Part shown: positions 1-8,314 of the stretch, piece after piece
Layout: each line of letters begins with the position of its first letter
How positions within the stretch are numbered: position 1 is the first letter of the stretch
From: Ruminococcus sp.
Lineage (GTDB): Bacteria; Bacillota; Clostridia; Oscillospirales; Ruminococcaceae
Direction of reading: 5' to 3'
NCBI GenBank assembly: GCA_017462565.1
Contig: JAFTQW010000063.1
Location: 141,685 to 205,684 of the forward strand
DNA: 64,000 nt
Notes under the pieces: model-generated
What the model was told of the DNA's origin: nothing
The model's database searches: none
What the model saw: only the letters and a program-made list of their open reading frames with translations
Program-made: the position numbers and the translations under genes

Positions 1-156
1 AAGGGATTTGAATTTATTAGGACTGAACCCCCAGAAAGTATAAACACTTTTAGCAGAAATATAAAGGGAAACAAAATTCCGCTTTATATACAGATAAATA
101 AATACTGTCGCATTGAATCAATAGGTTACAAGAGAGGAAAATTTTATGAAGGTTAA
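1..156 (+). CDS. Possible C-terminal end of an upstream gene
   Basis: Reading frame 1 is open from the first base of the window to a TAA at 154-156. It encodes about 51 residues of ordinary composition ending in GKFYEG. It overlaps the birA start by 11 bases, as in a coupled operon. The family is not recognised because only the tail is present. A chance open frame of this length is possible, so confidence is low. Confidence 0.3.
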   Translation, partial: KGFEFIRTEPPESINTFSRNIKGNKIPLYIQINKYCRIESIGYKRGKFYEG

Positions 157-1129
157 AGAATCGCTTCTTAAATCGCTTGCTGAAGCAAACGGCGAATACA
201 TTTCCGGAACAGCTCTTGCGGAAAAGCTCGGAGTAAGCCGGAATGCAGTCTGGAAAGCTGTCAAAGCTCTTGAATCAGAAGGATATAAAATTATTTCATC
301 CCCCTCAAAGGGATATGCTTTCGGTTATGACAACAATCGTCTTTGCGAGGAAATTATCCTTTCAAAGCTTGAAACAAAAGAGCTTGGAAGAAATCTTAAA
401 ATATACAAAGAGGTTGAATCGACCAACATCACTGCAAAAGAACTCGCCGCTGCCGGAGCTGTTCACGGAACGGCTGTTATCACCGACACTCAGACTATGG
501 GCAAGGGCAGACTCGGCAGACAGTTCGTTTCCCCTGCCGGAACGGGAATGTATATGAGCGTTATCATCCGTCCGGAGCTTCCTATTGAATCGGTTTCTCT
601 TATAACTCCGGCAGTCGCTGTTGCGGCGGCAGAAGCAACGGAAAAGCTTTGCGGACATGAGGTTCAGATAAAGTGGGTGAACGATCTTTATATGAACGGC
701 AAAAAAATCTGCGGTATACTTACGGAAGCGTCTCTTGGTCTTGAGATGAAAGCTCTTGATTACGCCGTTATAGGCATCGGGATAAATGTCCTCAGCGTTG
801 CCGGCTTCTTTTCGGATGAGCTTCGTCAGACCGCTACGTCGGTCGAGGATGAAACAGGCGTTAAAATTGACCGCAACGCCATTTGTGCCGCTGTACTCAA
901 CAGCCTTGAACAGCGTCTCGAAGAAGTCGAAAGCCGCAGCTATCTTTCGGAATACCGCCGCAGAGAGTATCTCACGGGCAAACGTATCACCGCTGTTGTC
1001 GACGGAAAGACTATTACCGGAAGCGCAGTAGGCATCGACAACAATGCAAATCTTATGATAGAAATGCCGAACGGCGATATCAGATATCTGAATGCCGGAG
1101 AAGCTAATCTATGCCGCCTTAAACGATGA
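146..1129 (+). CDS. birA: Bifunctional biotin-protein ligase / biotin operon repressor
   Basis: The product (327 aa) should activate biotin as biotinyl-AMP and attach it to carrier-protein lysines, and also bind DNA as a biotin-responsive repressor. An N-terminal helix-turn-helix of the HTH_11 type spans about residues 1-60 (GVSRNAVWKAVKALE). The catalytic domain carries the biotin-loop motif GKGRLGR near residue 115 and KWVNDLY near residue 177. A short C-terminal SH3-like domain follows. The length is normal for the two-domain form. The start is supported by GAGAGGAAAA upstream of ATG. deoD follows 15 bases later, so the two are probably cotranscribed. No biotin operator was recognised in the short upstream stretch. 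Confidence 0.95.
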   Translation: MKVKESLLKSLAEANGEYISGTALAEKLGVSRNAVWKAVKALESEGYKIISSPSKGYAFGYDNNRLCEEIILSKLETKELGRNLKIYKEVESTNITAKELAAAGAVHGTAVITDTQTMGKGRLGRQFVSPAGTGMYMSVIIRPELPIESVSLITPAVAVAAAEATEKLCGHEVQIKWVNDLYMNGKKICGILTEASLGLEMKALDYAVIGIGINVLSVAGFFSDELRQTATSVEDETGVKIDRNAICAAVLNSLEQRLEEVESRSYLSEYRRREYLTGKRITAVVDGKTITGSAVGIDNNANLMIEMPNGDIRYLNAGEANLCRLKR

Positions 1130-1144
1130 AAGCGAGGGAAATTT

Positions 1145-1858
1145 ATGTCTACTCCGCATAATAATGCAGAAAAAAATGATATAGCAAAAACCGTCCTCAT
1201 GCCCGGCGATCCTTTAAGAGCCAGATTTATTGCAGAAAATTATCTTGAAAATCCTGTCTGCTATAATGAAGTGAGAGGAATGCTCGGCTACACCGGAACA
1301 TATAAGGGAGTTAAAGTCTCCGTTCAGGGAAGCGGCATGGGTATGCCGTCTATCGGGATATATTCACACGAACTTTTCAACGAATACGATGTTGAAAATA
1401 TCATAAGAGTCGGAACTGCGGGAGCAATTTCCGATAAGGCAAATCTTCGTGACCTGATTATCGGTATGAGCGCAAGCACTAATTCCTCTTATGCCTCGCA
1501 GTATCGTCTGCCCGGAACTTACGCTCCGACAGCTTCGTGGAAGCTCCTCTCAGCCGCAGTTTCTTCCGCAGAAGAAAAAGGATGCGTTTACCACGTCGGA
1601 AATATTTTTTCAAGCGATACTTTCTATGACGACGCAAACAGTCTTGCTGAGTGGCAGAAAATGGGCGTTATCGGAATTGAAATGGAAGCCGCCGCTCTTT
1701 ACATGAATGCGGCAAGAGCCGGTAAAAACGCTCTTTGCATTTTAACCGTTTCCGACTGTCCCCTGAGAGGACTTTCAACGACCGCTCAGGAACGTCAGAC
1801 GAGTTTCCGTGATATGATGGAAGTTGCCCTTGAAACAGCTCTTAAAGCTTCAGAATAA
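1145..1858 (+). CDS. deoD: Purine nucleoside phosphorylase, DeoD type
   Basis: The product (237 aa) should cleave purine (deoxy)nucleosides with phosphate to give free base and (deoxy)ribose-1-phosphate, in cytosolic purine salvage. The family is shown by the N-terminal MPGDPLRA phosphate-binding loop, GMGMPSIGIYSHEL, the RVGTAGAI strand and the GIEMEAAALY nucleoside-binding motif. The length matches the hexameric bacterial DeoD class rather than the trimeric class. A ribosome site (GAGGGAAA) precedes ATG. The gene follows birA closely and ends just before a strong hairpin terminator, so birA-deoD looks like a complete transcription unit. Confidence 0.95.
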   Translation: MSTPHNNAEKNDIAKTVLMPGDPLRARFIAENYLENPVCYNEVRGMLGYTGTYKGVKVSVQGSGMGMPSIGIYSHELFNEYDVENIIRVGTAGAISDKANLRDLIIGMSASTNSSYASQYRLPGTYAPTASWKLLSAAVSSAEEKGCVYHVGNIFSSDTFYDDANSLAEWQKMGVIGIEMEAAALYMNAARAGKNALCILTVSDCPLRGLSTTAQERQTSFRDMMEVALETALKASE

Positions 1859-1862
1859 AAAC

Positions 1863-1892
1863 AAAGAACGAACCAATAATGGTTCGTTCTTT
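1863..1892 (+). terminator. Intrinsic terminator after deoD
   Basis: A perfect 12-bp stem (AAAGAACGAACC paired with its complement) with a 6-base loop, followed by a short T run. It lies 4 bases after the deoD stop. Confidence 0.85.
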
Positions 1893-1895
1893 TAT

Positions 1896-2068
1896 TCTGT
1901 TGAAAAAGTTATTTTTTATTAATAATTGGATTTCAAAGGGACAATGTCCCTTTGGCAGAGTCCGGAGGCAGCGCCTCTTGTGGGGTGCGGTGGTAAAGCT
2001 CTGCATAGCACGCAGTGAGCCCTGTAAGAGGGGGCGTTCCCTTAGTTTTTCTATAAGTAAAAAAATTT
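1896..2068. repeat. Family A structured intergenic repeat, copy 1 (inverse orientation)
   Basis: This stretch between convergent deoD and tetR is made of modules that recur near 15.7 kb. It holds a CAAAGGGAC-AAT-GTCCCTTTG hairpin, then GGAGGC-AGC-GCCTC, then GTGAGCCCTGTAAGAG and a CGTTCCCTTAGTTTTTCTA end. Read on the minus strand, the end matches the TTTTTCTAAGGG start of the copies at 15.5, 19.6 and 23.6 kb. No coding capacity is seen. Confidence 0.75.
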
Positions 2069-2070
2069 GG

Positions 2071-2688
2071 CTAAATTGCTGAATCTTTCTTTTTCTGCTG
2101 GTTGATAATAAGTCTTACCGTTTCAAAAATATAGGGTTTAAGCTCGGAAATATTACAGGGTTCGCCGTAAAGGATAGCGGAGTAGCAGGTTGACGAAACA
2201 AGCTCGACTATCATAAACAGCATAATTTCCGGATTTTTGAATTCATACGGAGCTTCACTGAGCATGGAGTTATAAACATCCGAAAAATTAACGTCATCGT
2301 CCAGTGTTGGCGAAGTCAGAGCAGATTTAAAAATTCCCCAGCTAAGATTTTTTGAAATAAAAGTAAGAAGAGATTGATTTTCGTTAAGCTGATTGATTAT
2401 ATCATCAATTATAAAAATAATTTTCTCCTCAAAATCAAGAGATTTGTCGTTTTTTTCAAGTTTATCGGCAGCATTGCGGAAAAGCTGACTTGATTTATGT
2501 GAAATAAGCTTATTGCGGATATCATATTTATCCTTAAAATAGAGGTAAAACGTTCCTTTGGCGACTCCGGCTTTGTTTACGATATCAGAAATAGAGGTTT
2601 TGCTGAAGCCTTTTGTTGTAAACGATTCAAAGGCAGTTTTAAGAAGAGAATTTTCCTTTTGCTTTTTGTTGGAATCAACCTTTCCCAT
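2071..2688 (-). CDS. TetR-family transcriptional regulator
   Basis: The product (205 aa) has a TetR_N helix-turn-helix at about residues 10-55, with the typical sequence TKGFSKTSISDIVNKAGVAK followed by GTFYLYFKDK. A divergent helical ligand-binding domain fills the rest. It is transcribed away from an MMPL exporter and a YhgE-like gene. The shared intergenic region contains four TGAC-N5-GTCA palindromes, so the likely role is ligand-relieved repression of that export operon and of itself. The ligand cannot be told from sequence. ATG at 2688 is preceded by a purine-rich stretch (AAGGAGCG on the minus strand). Confidence 0.92.
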   Translation of the reverse strand: MGKVDSNKKQKENSLLKTAFESFTTKGFSKTSISDIVNKAGVAKGTFYLYFKDKYDIRNKLISHKSSQLFRNAADKLEKNDKSLDFEEKIIFIIDDIINQLNENQSLLTFISKNLSWGIFKSALTSPTLDDDVNFSDVYNSMLSEAPYEFKNPEIMLFMIVELVSSTCYSAILYGEPCNISELKPYIFETVRLIINQQKKKDSAI

Positions 2689-2735
2689 TTTTATACGCTC
2701 CTTAAAATTTAATTTGACAAATAACTGCTCATTCT

Positions 2736-2765
2736 ATTATAATCCAAATCGACAAGAATTGTCAA
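2736..2765 (-). promoter_or_regulatory. Promoter of the tetR gene
   Basis: On the minus strand TTGACA (2760-2765) is followed after 18 bases by TATAAT (2736-2741), about 50 bases ahead of the tetR start. The nearest TGAC-N5-GTCA palindrome (2777-2789) lies just upstream of its -35. Confidence 0.75.
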
Positions 2766-2776
2766 GACGGATAAAT

Positions 2777-2918
2777 TGACTAATAGTCATTAATTGGAAT
2801 GAGCAATTTTGTGCAGTCGGACGAAATTTATGACTTTAGGTCATTTTTTCTTCAAAGCATATTGACTAACGGTCATTTTTGTAATATACTATCAATAAAG
2901 ACAAATGACTTACGGTCA
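2777..2918. promoter_or_regulatory. Cluster of four TetR-type operator palindromes
   Basis: Four 13-bp sites share the pattern TGAC-N5-GTCA: 2777-2789 (centre TAATA), 2831-2843 (TTTAG), 2863-2875 (TAACG) and 2906-2918 (TTACG). The third overlaps the -35 box of the rightward promoter. The fourth lies just after the expected transcription start. This placement suits repression by the adjacent TetR protein; binding itself is inferred. Confidence 0.75.
2862..2890 (+). promoter_or_regulatory. Promoter of the MMPL / YhgE-like operon
   Basis: TTGACT (2862-2867), a 17-base spacer and TATACT (2885-2890). An operator palindrome overlaps the -35. The start codon is 270 bases downstream, so the transcript would have a long leader containing the family C repeat. 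Confidence 0.75.
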
Positions 2919-2932
2919 GTTGTTGATTCTTG

Positions 2933-3089
2933 GAGCCTGTTCAGTATCTTTTTATGTGCGGATTTTCGAGTCTTTTGGCGGTGACAAGGAAAAAATCCGC
3001 AGGAACACTGACGTATTGCAAGGATTTATGACGCAGTCAACAGCAAAATTTGCCGAAAAGACGTGCAAAAAAAGATAATGAACAGGCTC
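2933..3089 (+). repeat. Family C terminal-inverted-repeat element, copy 1
   Basis: A 157-bp element bounded by 21-base arms (GAGCCTGTTCA... at 2933 and its complement ending at 3089) with one mismatch. The inside has GTGCGGATTTTCGAG near the left arm and AAAATTTGCCGAAAAGA near the right arm. Both are shared with the copy at 22,342-22,505, whose arms are entirely different. It lies in the leader between the operon promoter and the MMPL start. Confidence 0.8.
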
Positions 3090-3161
3090 TTAATCTCCAT
3101 AAAAGGTACGCCGGTTCAGCGTTTTTCCGGCGTGCCAATTTCAAACGAAAGGAACGATATT

Positions 3162-5270
3162 ATGCTTAAATTCGGAGAATGGATCGCAAAGCACAGGATT
3201 CTGATTCTTATTATCAGCGTTCTTCTGATAATTCCGTGTGCAATAGGATTCATTAACACAAGAGTAAATTACGATATTCTTTCATATCTGCCCAAGGATA
3301 TCGCCACTATGGAAGGGCAGGATATTCTTATCGACAAATTCGGTCAGGGCGGATTTTCTTTCGTTATGGTCGAGGGAATGAGCGATAAAGATGTTGCGGA
3401 AACTGCCGATAAAATTGCGGAGGTAGATCATGTTTCAAATGTTGTATGCTATCAGTCGATGGTAGGTCTTGACATTCCGAAAGAGGTTCTTCCGGACAAC
3501 ATCTACGATTTCTTCAATAAAGACGATACGACCATGATGGCTGTTTTCTTCGATGATACGACCTCAGCCGACGGAACTATGGACGCTGTTGAAGAAATGA
3601 GAGATATAACCTCTGAACAATGCTTCATAAGCGGTATGTCGGCGATCACTCTCGATATGAAAAAGCTTTCGCAGAGCGAGACTATTATATACGCAATTAT
3701 AGCGGTTATTCTTACAAGCATCGTCCTTATGGTCGCTATGGATTCTTTCCTGATCCCTGTTTTCTTCATGCTCAGTATCGGAATCGCTATTGTATGGAAT
3801 CTGGGAACAAACTTCGTATTCGGCGAGATATCGTTTTTAACTCAGGCTCTTGCGCTTGTTTTGCAGCTTGGAGTTACAATGGACTACTCAATTTTCCTCT
3901 GGCACAGCTATAAGGAACAGCTCCAGCGCTATCCCGATAACAAGCAGGAGGCTATGGCTCACGCTATTGCAAATACGATAACATCCGTTGTCAGCAGCTC
4001 GTTTACTACGGTTGCCGGATTCCTTGCAATGTGCTTCATGAGCTTCACTCTCGGACTCGATCTCGGAATAGTTATGGCAAAGGGAGTTGTCTGCGGAGTA
4101 ATTGCCTGCGTAACGGTTCTTCCGTCATTGATACTTATTTTTGAAAAGGCTATCTCAAAAACTTCACACAGAGATTTTCTTCCTTCTTTCAAGAGAACGT
4201 CATCGTTTATTATAAAGCACTGCGGACTTTTCCTTACGGCAGCTATAGTTCTTCTTATCCCGGCAGTGTACGGCAATAATAATTACGATGTTTACTATAA
4301 GCTCGACAGTACTCTTCCAGCCGATCTCGACAGCATGATCGCAAATTCAAAGCTTGAAGAAGAGTTTGGCATGAACAGCACTCATATTCTGCTTGCCGAT
4401 TCCTCCCTTGACGCAAAACAGGCAGACCGTATGATCAGCGAAATTGAAAATACTGACGGAGTTCAGATGGCTCTTGGATTTAATTCGCTGGTAGGACCTG
4501 CGATCCCTGAAGAAATTATTCCCGATTCCGTCAAGGAAATTCTGAAAAATGACGAATGGCAGCTTATGCTTATCGGTTCGGAATATAAAGTCGCTTCCGA
4601 CGAGGTAAACGCTCAGATAAATCAGATAAACGATATCATCGGAAAATATGACAGCAAGGCAATGCTTATCGGAGAAGCTCCGGCAACAAAAGATCTTATT
4701 GAAATAACCGACAAGGATTTCAAGGTTGTAAGCATACTTTCAATAGCGGTAATTTTCCTTATCGTTGCAATAACTTTCAGATCGATAACTCTGCCGATAA
4801 TTCTTGTTTCGGTAATCGAGCTGGCTATCATGATAAATCTTGGAATAGCCTTTTTCACCGGAACGGAGCTTCCTTTTATCGCCTCCGTAGTTATCGGAAC
4901 GATACAGCTCGGAGCAACTGTCGATTACGCTATTCTTATGACGACAAGATACAAAACCGAACGAAGCAGCGGAAAGGATAAAAAAGAATCCGTTCATATC
5001 GCTTTAAGCACGTCTATCAAATCTATAATAACATCCGCTCTCGGATTTTTTGCAGCAACTATCGGCGTTGCAGTTTACTCGGATATCGGACTTATTTCGT
5101 CGCTGTGTATGCTTCTTGCAAGAGGAGCTATAATCTCGATGGTAATAGTTATCTGCGTTCTTCCGTCAATGTTTATGGTATTTGACAAGGTCATCTGCAA
5201 AACGAGCGCAGGATTTCTTCCAAAGAAAAATAAAGCTAACTTAAATAAACAAACCGTTGAAATCAATTAA
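3162..5270 (+). CDS. MMPL/RND-superfamily membrane transporter
   Basis: The product (702 aa) has the RND/MMPL layout twice over. A first membrane helix (about residues 12-30) precedes an extracytoplasmic domain to about 165 and a block of helices at about 170-330. A second extracytoplasmic domain and a second helix block (about 525-690) follow. GVTMDYSIFLWHSYKEQ and GATVDYAILMTTRYKTE, one per half, are the family's proton-relay helices. It probably exports lipids or amphiphilic compounds. An upstream in-frame ATG at 3063 lies inside a repeat element and lacks a good ribosome site; ATG at 3162 follows GAAAGGAA and is preferred. The YhgE-like gene follows after 15 bases, and a divergent TetR gene probably controls both. 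Confidence 0.9.
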   Translation: MLKFGEWIAKHRILILIISVLLIIPCAIGFINTRVNYDILSYLPKDIATMEGQDILIDKFGQGGFSFVMVEGMSDKDVAETADKIAEVDHVSNVVCYQSMVGLDIPKEVLPDNIYDFFNKDDTTMMAVFFDDTTSADGTMDAVEEMRDITSEQCFISGMSAITLDMKKLSQSETIIYAIIAVILTSIVLMVAMDSFLIPVFFMLSIGIAIVWNLGTNFVFGEISFLTQALALVLQLGVTMDYSIFLWHSYKEQLQRYPDNKQEAMAHAIANTITSVVSSSFTTVAGFLAMCFMSFTLGLDLGIVMAKGVVCGVIACVTVLPSLILIFEKAISKTSHRDFLPSFKRTSSFIIKHCGLFLTAAIVLLIPAVYGNNNYDVYYKLDSTLPADLDSMIANSKLEEEFGMNSTHILLADSSLDAKQADRMISEIENTDGVQMALGFNSLVGPAIPEEIIPDSVKEILKNDEWQLMLIGSEYKVASDEVNAQINQINDIIGKYDSKAMLIGEAPATKDLIEITDKDFKVVSILSIAVIFLIVAITFRSITLPIILVSVIELAIMINLGIAFFTGTELPFIASVVIGTIQLGATVDYAILMTTRYKTERSSGKDKKESVHIALSTSIKSIITSALGFFAATIGVAVYSDIGLISSLCMLLARGAIISMVIVICVLPSMFMVFDKVICKTSAGFLPKKNKANLNKQTVEIN

Positions 5271-5285
5271 AGGAGAGAGAATTTT

Positions 5286-7928
5286 ATGAATACGAATAAT
5301 TTCAGAAAAATAGCAGCCGGAGTGATCGCCGTTGCAATTTCTGCCGGAGCAACAGGTTCTATAGCATATGCAAAAAATAACGAGAAAACAGACTCCGCTC
5401 CTGAGAATTCAGAAAAGAAGAATACGGAAGCCTCTGAAACGGCAAGAAGTTCTTCCGGAAACTCCGCTTATAAGGACGAGACAGTTTATGTTCTCTGCAA
5501 CAATAATTCTTCTATCAAAAATATTTTGGTAAGCGACTGGCTTAAAAATACTCCGGCGCTTGATTCGATAAGCGATATTTCCTCTTTAAGCGATATTGTG
5601 AACGTTAAGGGCGATGAAAGCTTCACGGTGAACGGTGAGGAGCTTAACTGGTCTGCGGACGGAAGTGATATTTACTATAAGGGCAACTCCGACAAACAGC
5701 TTCCTGTTGATGTTACCATGACATATTTCCTTGACGGAAAAGAGGTTTCACCGGAGAGTATTGTCGGCAAGAGCGGTCATCTCGTTATCCGCTGGACATA
5801 TAAGAACAATCAGAAGTCGGTTCAGCTTGTAAACGGAAAGAAAAAGGAGATAAACGTTCCTTTTCTTGCGGCAAGCGCCGCCGTTTTCGATACTGATAAA
5901 TTTGTGAATGTTGAGGCAGAAAACGGAAAGGTCATCTCAGACGGCGAAAGACTTATCGTTGTCGGAATCGCTTTCCCGGGACTTACCGACAGCCTTGGTC
6001 TTGACGAGATAGAGGGACTTGATGTCAGTCTGCCAGAAACGTTTGAGATATCAGCCGATGTTACTGATTTTGAAATGAGTTCGTCCGTAACTGCTGTTTC
6101 TAATGAAGCTTTTGCAGCTCTCGATCTCGATGATACATCCGATCTGAATGAGCTTAAAGAAAAGCTTAACGAATTGAGCGAAGGAGCAGAACAGCTCTGC
6201 GACGGAACTGCGGCTCTCTATGACGGAATAAAACAGCTTTCCGACAAGTCCGGAGATCTCACGGACGGCATTGATAAGCTTGCCTCCGGTTCTCTTCAAT
6301 TGAAAAACGGAGCGGACGAACTCAATTCAGGCTCGAAGGCTCTTGCCGACGGAGCAAAAACGCTCTCCGATTCTACAGGAACTTTTTCTTCCGGACTTAA
6401 AACGGCAAAGGACGGTTCTTCCGCAATCGTCGGCGGTATCGAACAGGTAAGCTCCGGCTCGTCAGAGCTTAACGCAGGACTTCAGTCTGCAAGCGCCGGA
6501 GCAGAAGCTCTCAGCAGCGGACTCAGCGACGCTAAAACGGGTTCAGACGCTCTCGTTGCCGGATTTACACAGGTAGACGACGGAGCTTCTGCTCTTAAAA
6601 ACGGGGCTTCTCAGCTTACCGGAGGTATGGATTCCCTTACGGCAGGAAGTTCACAGGTGAAAAACGGTTCGTCCGAGCTTGCAAGCGGAGCAAAGGCTCT
6701 CAGCGACGGAGCATCTGCTCTCAGCAACTCCGCAAGTCAGGTTTCGGCAGGAATTTCAGAGGTTAAAACCGGAGCGGATTCCCTTTCAGCAGGTATCTCA
6801 ACAGCAAAAACCGGAGCAGATTCGCTTGCTGCCGGAGCATCCGATCTCTCAGAGGGCGCAGCAGCTCTGTCCGGCGGACTCAGCACGGCAGGAACTTCTC
6901 TTAATGCTACTATTTCAGCCAACGAACAGGCTCTTGCCGCTTTACAGGGATTATATGAGCAGAATCCGTCTGACGAGATAGCCGTAGCTATAGGAACTCT
7001 CCAGCAGACAATAGAAGCTCAGAAGCAGATTGCGGCTTCAATGAGCGAGGGAGGAGCTCTTTACAGCGGTGCGGCAACAATTCAGTCCGGTTCACAACAG
7101 TTAAACGGCGGACTTGAAGAGCTTTCAGCAGGTCTTGCAACGGCTCAGAACGGCTCTGCGGCGCTCAGTCAGGGACTTGAATCTCTCGATAACGGCGGAA
7201 AAGCTCTTGCAGCCGGAGCTTCACAGCTTTCAGGTTCGTCCGCACAGCTTTCACAGGGCGCAGGAACACTCTCTCAGGGTGCGGCATCGCTTGATTCCGG
7301 CATAGGAACTCTTGCAAACGGCAGCACGGGGCTTATCGGCGGACTTGATTCGCTCTCGGCAGGAATTGATAAGCTTTCAGGCGGAGCTTATGAGCTTAAC
7401 AGCGGAATTACTCGTCTTGCTGACGGAGCAGTTGACCTCAATAACGGTCTGTTCAGACTTTCAGACGGTGCGGCAGCTCTTGAAAGCGGTCTTAGAGAGC
7501 TTGACAATGGAGCATTGACGCTCGACGGCGGTCTTGCCCAGCTTTATAACGGCAGCTCGCAGCTGAACAGCGGTGCAAATACGCTCTATCAATCAATTCT
7601 CAAGCTTGGAAGCGGAACTTCTTCACTTTCTTCCGGAGCATCAGAGCTTAATTCGGGAATCCTTACGCTGCAAAGCGGCAGCAAGGCTCTTATCGACGGC
7701 GTATCACAGCTTAAAGACGGTGCAAAGGAGCTTAATGACGGCATGATAAAGTTCAATGATGAGGGAATTGCAGTTCTCACCGGAGCAATAAATGATAATC
7801 TTCCGAACATCATTGACAATTTCAAGGCTGTTCAGAATGCGGCAAAGGAATACAACAGCTATTCCGGAATTTCCGAGGATATGGACGGAAACGTTAAATT
7901 CATTTATATGTTTGACGGCACAAATTAA
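5286..7928 (+). CDS. YhgE/Pip-like protein with long SG-rich heptad repeats
   Basis: The product (880 aa) begins with a signal or anchor segment (about residues 8-28, ending AYAKN). A YhgE/Pip N-terminal-like domain runs to about residue 270. About 500 residues of repeats of the xxxLxxGxxxL type then follow, such as LSSGLSDAKTGSDALVAG. These match the known heptad-repeat class of YhgE/Pip-related proteins and should form a long extracytoplasmic helical rod. The usual C-terminal membrane helices of full YhgE are absent: the protein ends in a soluble sequence (FIYMFDGTN). It is cotranscribed with the MMPL exporter, so a periplasm-like adaptor or wall-spanning accessory role is inferred. GGAGAGAG lies before ATG. 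Confidence 0.85.
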   Translation: MNTNNFRKIAAGVIAVAISAGATGSIAYAKNNEKTDSAPENSEKKNTEASETARSSSGNSAYKDETVYVLCNNNSSIKNILVSDWLKNTPALDSISDISSLSDIVNVKGDESFTVNGEELNWSADGSDIYYKGNSDKQLPVDVTMTYFLDGKEVSPESIVGKSGHLVIRWTYKNNQKSVQLVNGKKKEINVPFLAASAAVFDTDKFVNVEAENGKVISDGERLIVVGIAFPGLTDSLGLDEIEGLDVSLPETFEISADVTDFEMSSSVTAVSNEAFAALDLDDTSDLNELKEKLNELSEGAEQLCDGTAALYDGIKQLSDKSGDLTDGIDKLASGSLQLKNGADELNSGSKALADGAKTLSDSTGTFSSGLKTAKDGSSAIVGGIEQVSSGSSELNAGLQSASAGAEALSSGLSDAKTGSDALVAGFTQVDDGASALKNGASQLTGGMDSLTAGSSQVKNGSSELASGAKALSDGASALSNSASQVSAGISEVKTGADSLSAGISTAKTGADSLAAGASDLSEGAAALSGGLSTAGTSLNATISANEQALAALQGLYEQNPSDEIAVAIGTLQQTIEAQKQIAASMSEGGALYSGAATIQSGSQQLNGGLEELSAGLATAQNGSAALSQGLESLDNGGKALAAGASQLSGSSAQLSQGAGTLSQGAASLDSGIGTLANGSTGLIGGLDSLSAGIDKLSGGAYELNSGITRLADGAVDLNNGLFRLSDGAAALESGLRELDNGALTLDGGLAQLYNGSSQLNSGANTLYQSILKLGSGTSSLSSGASELNSGILTLQSGSKALIDGVSQLKDGAKELNDGMIKFNDEGIAVLTGAINDNLPNIIDNFKAVQNAAKEYNSYSGISEDMDGNVKFIYMFDGTN

Positions 7929-7941
7929 AAATGTTGTTAAC

Positions 7942-8075
7942 TTAAGCGGGGGACGCTGTCGCCCGTCACCTTTGTCACTTCGTGACATTTTCCCACACTG
8001 TGGGGAATCACCCTTTGGAAACCCAGTATTAATTATTTCAAATACCGTTGGTATTTGAAATAATTATGGCTGCGC
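7942..8075 (+). repeat. Family A structured intergenic repeat, copy 2
   Basis: Follows the YhgE-like stop. Modules are GGGGGACGCTGTCGCCCG, GTCACTTCGTGAC, a CCCACA-CTG-TGGGG hairpin, CCCTTTGGAAACCCAGTATT, then a perfect arm pair ATTATTTCAAATACC / GGTATTTGAAATAAT, and GGCTGCGCC. The last part is shared with the copies at 15.5, 19.6 and 23.6 kb. Confidence 0.8.
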
Positions 8076-8160
8076 CAATGATAGAAATTCTTTTGAAAAG
8101 ATACAAGAATAACAAAGTCCTGCAAGAGAGAATGTTCTTTTTTCTTTTTTAATAGACCGA

Positions 8161-8190
8161 AAGATTCAGCAATTTAGCTGAATCTTTTTG
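8161..8190 (+). terminator. Intrinsic terminator
   Basis: A 10-bp stem (AAGATTCAGC / GCTGAATCTT) with a 6-base loop and a run of five Ts. It closes the leftward block before the cellulase gene. Confidence 0.8.
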
Positions 8191-8250
8191 CTTTGAAATG
8201 TGAGTTATTAACAAAATATTTTTTGAGAAGTATAAATTTTACGTTTATTA

Positions 8251-8279
8251 TTGACATTTCGGTTTTTTTATGATAAATT
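8251..8279 (+). promoter_or_regulatory. Probable promoter of the GH5 cellulase gene
   Basis: TTGACA (8251-8256), 17 bases, TAAATT (8274-8279). The -10 is weak, but the surrounding stretch is very AT-rich and the gene starts 35 bases later behind AAAGGAG. Confidence 0.5.
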
Positions 8280-8314
8280 TAAAGTAATAAATTTATAAAG
8301 GAGTTTGATTATCT

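Noticed and set aside
1879-2082. Open frame of 67 codons between deoD and tetR
   Set aside because: It lies wholly in a family A repeat, has no ribosome site and overlaps the terminator.
3063-3161. N-terminal 33-codon extension of the MMPL protein
   Set aside because: It starts within the right arm of the family C repeat and has no ribosome site; ATG at 3,162 has GAAAGGAA and begins at the expected membrane helix.
5286-7928. YhgE-like repeat protein as a phage tail or adhesin
   Set aside because: Heptad pattern and N-terminal domain match the YhgE/Pip class, and the MMPL neighbour fits that class better.
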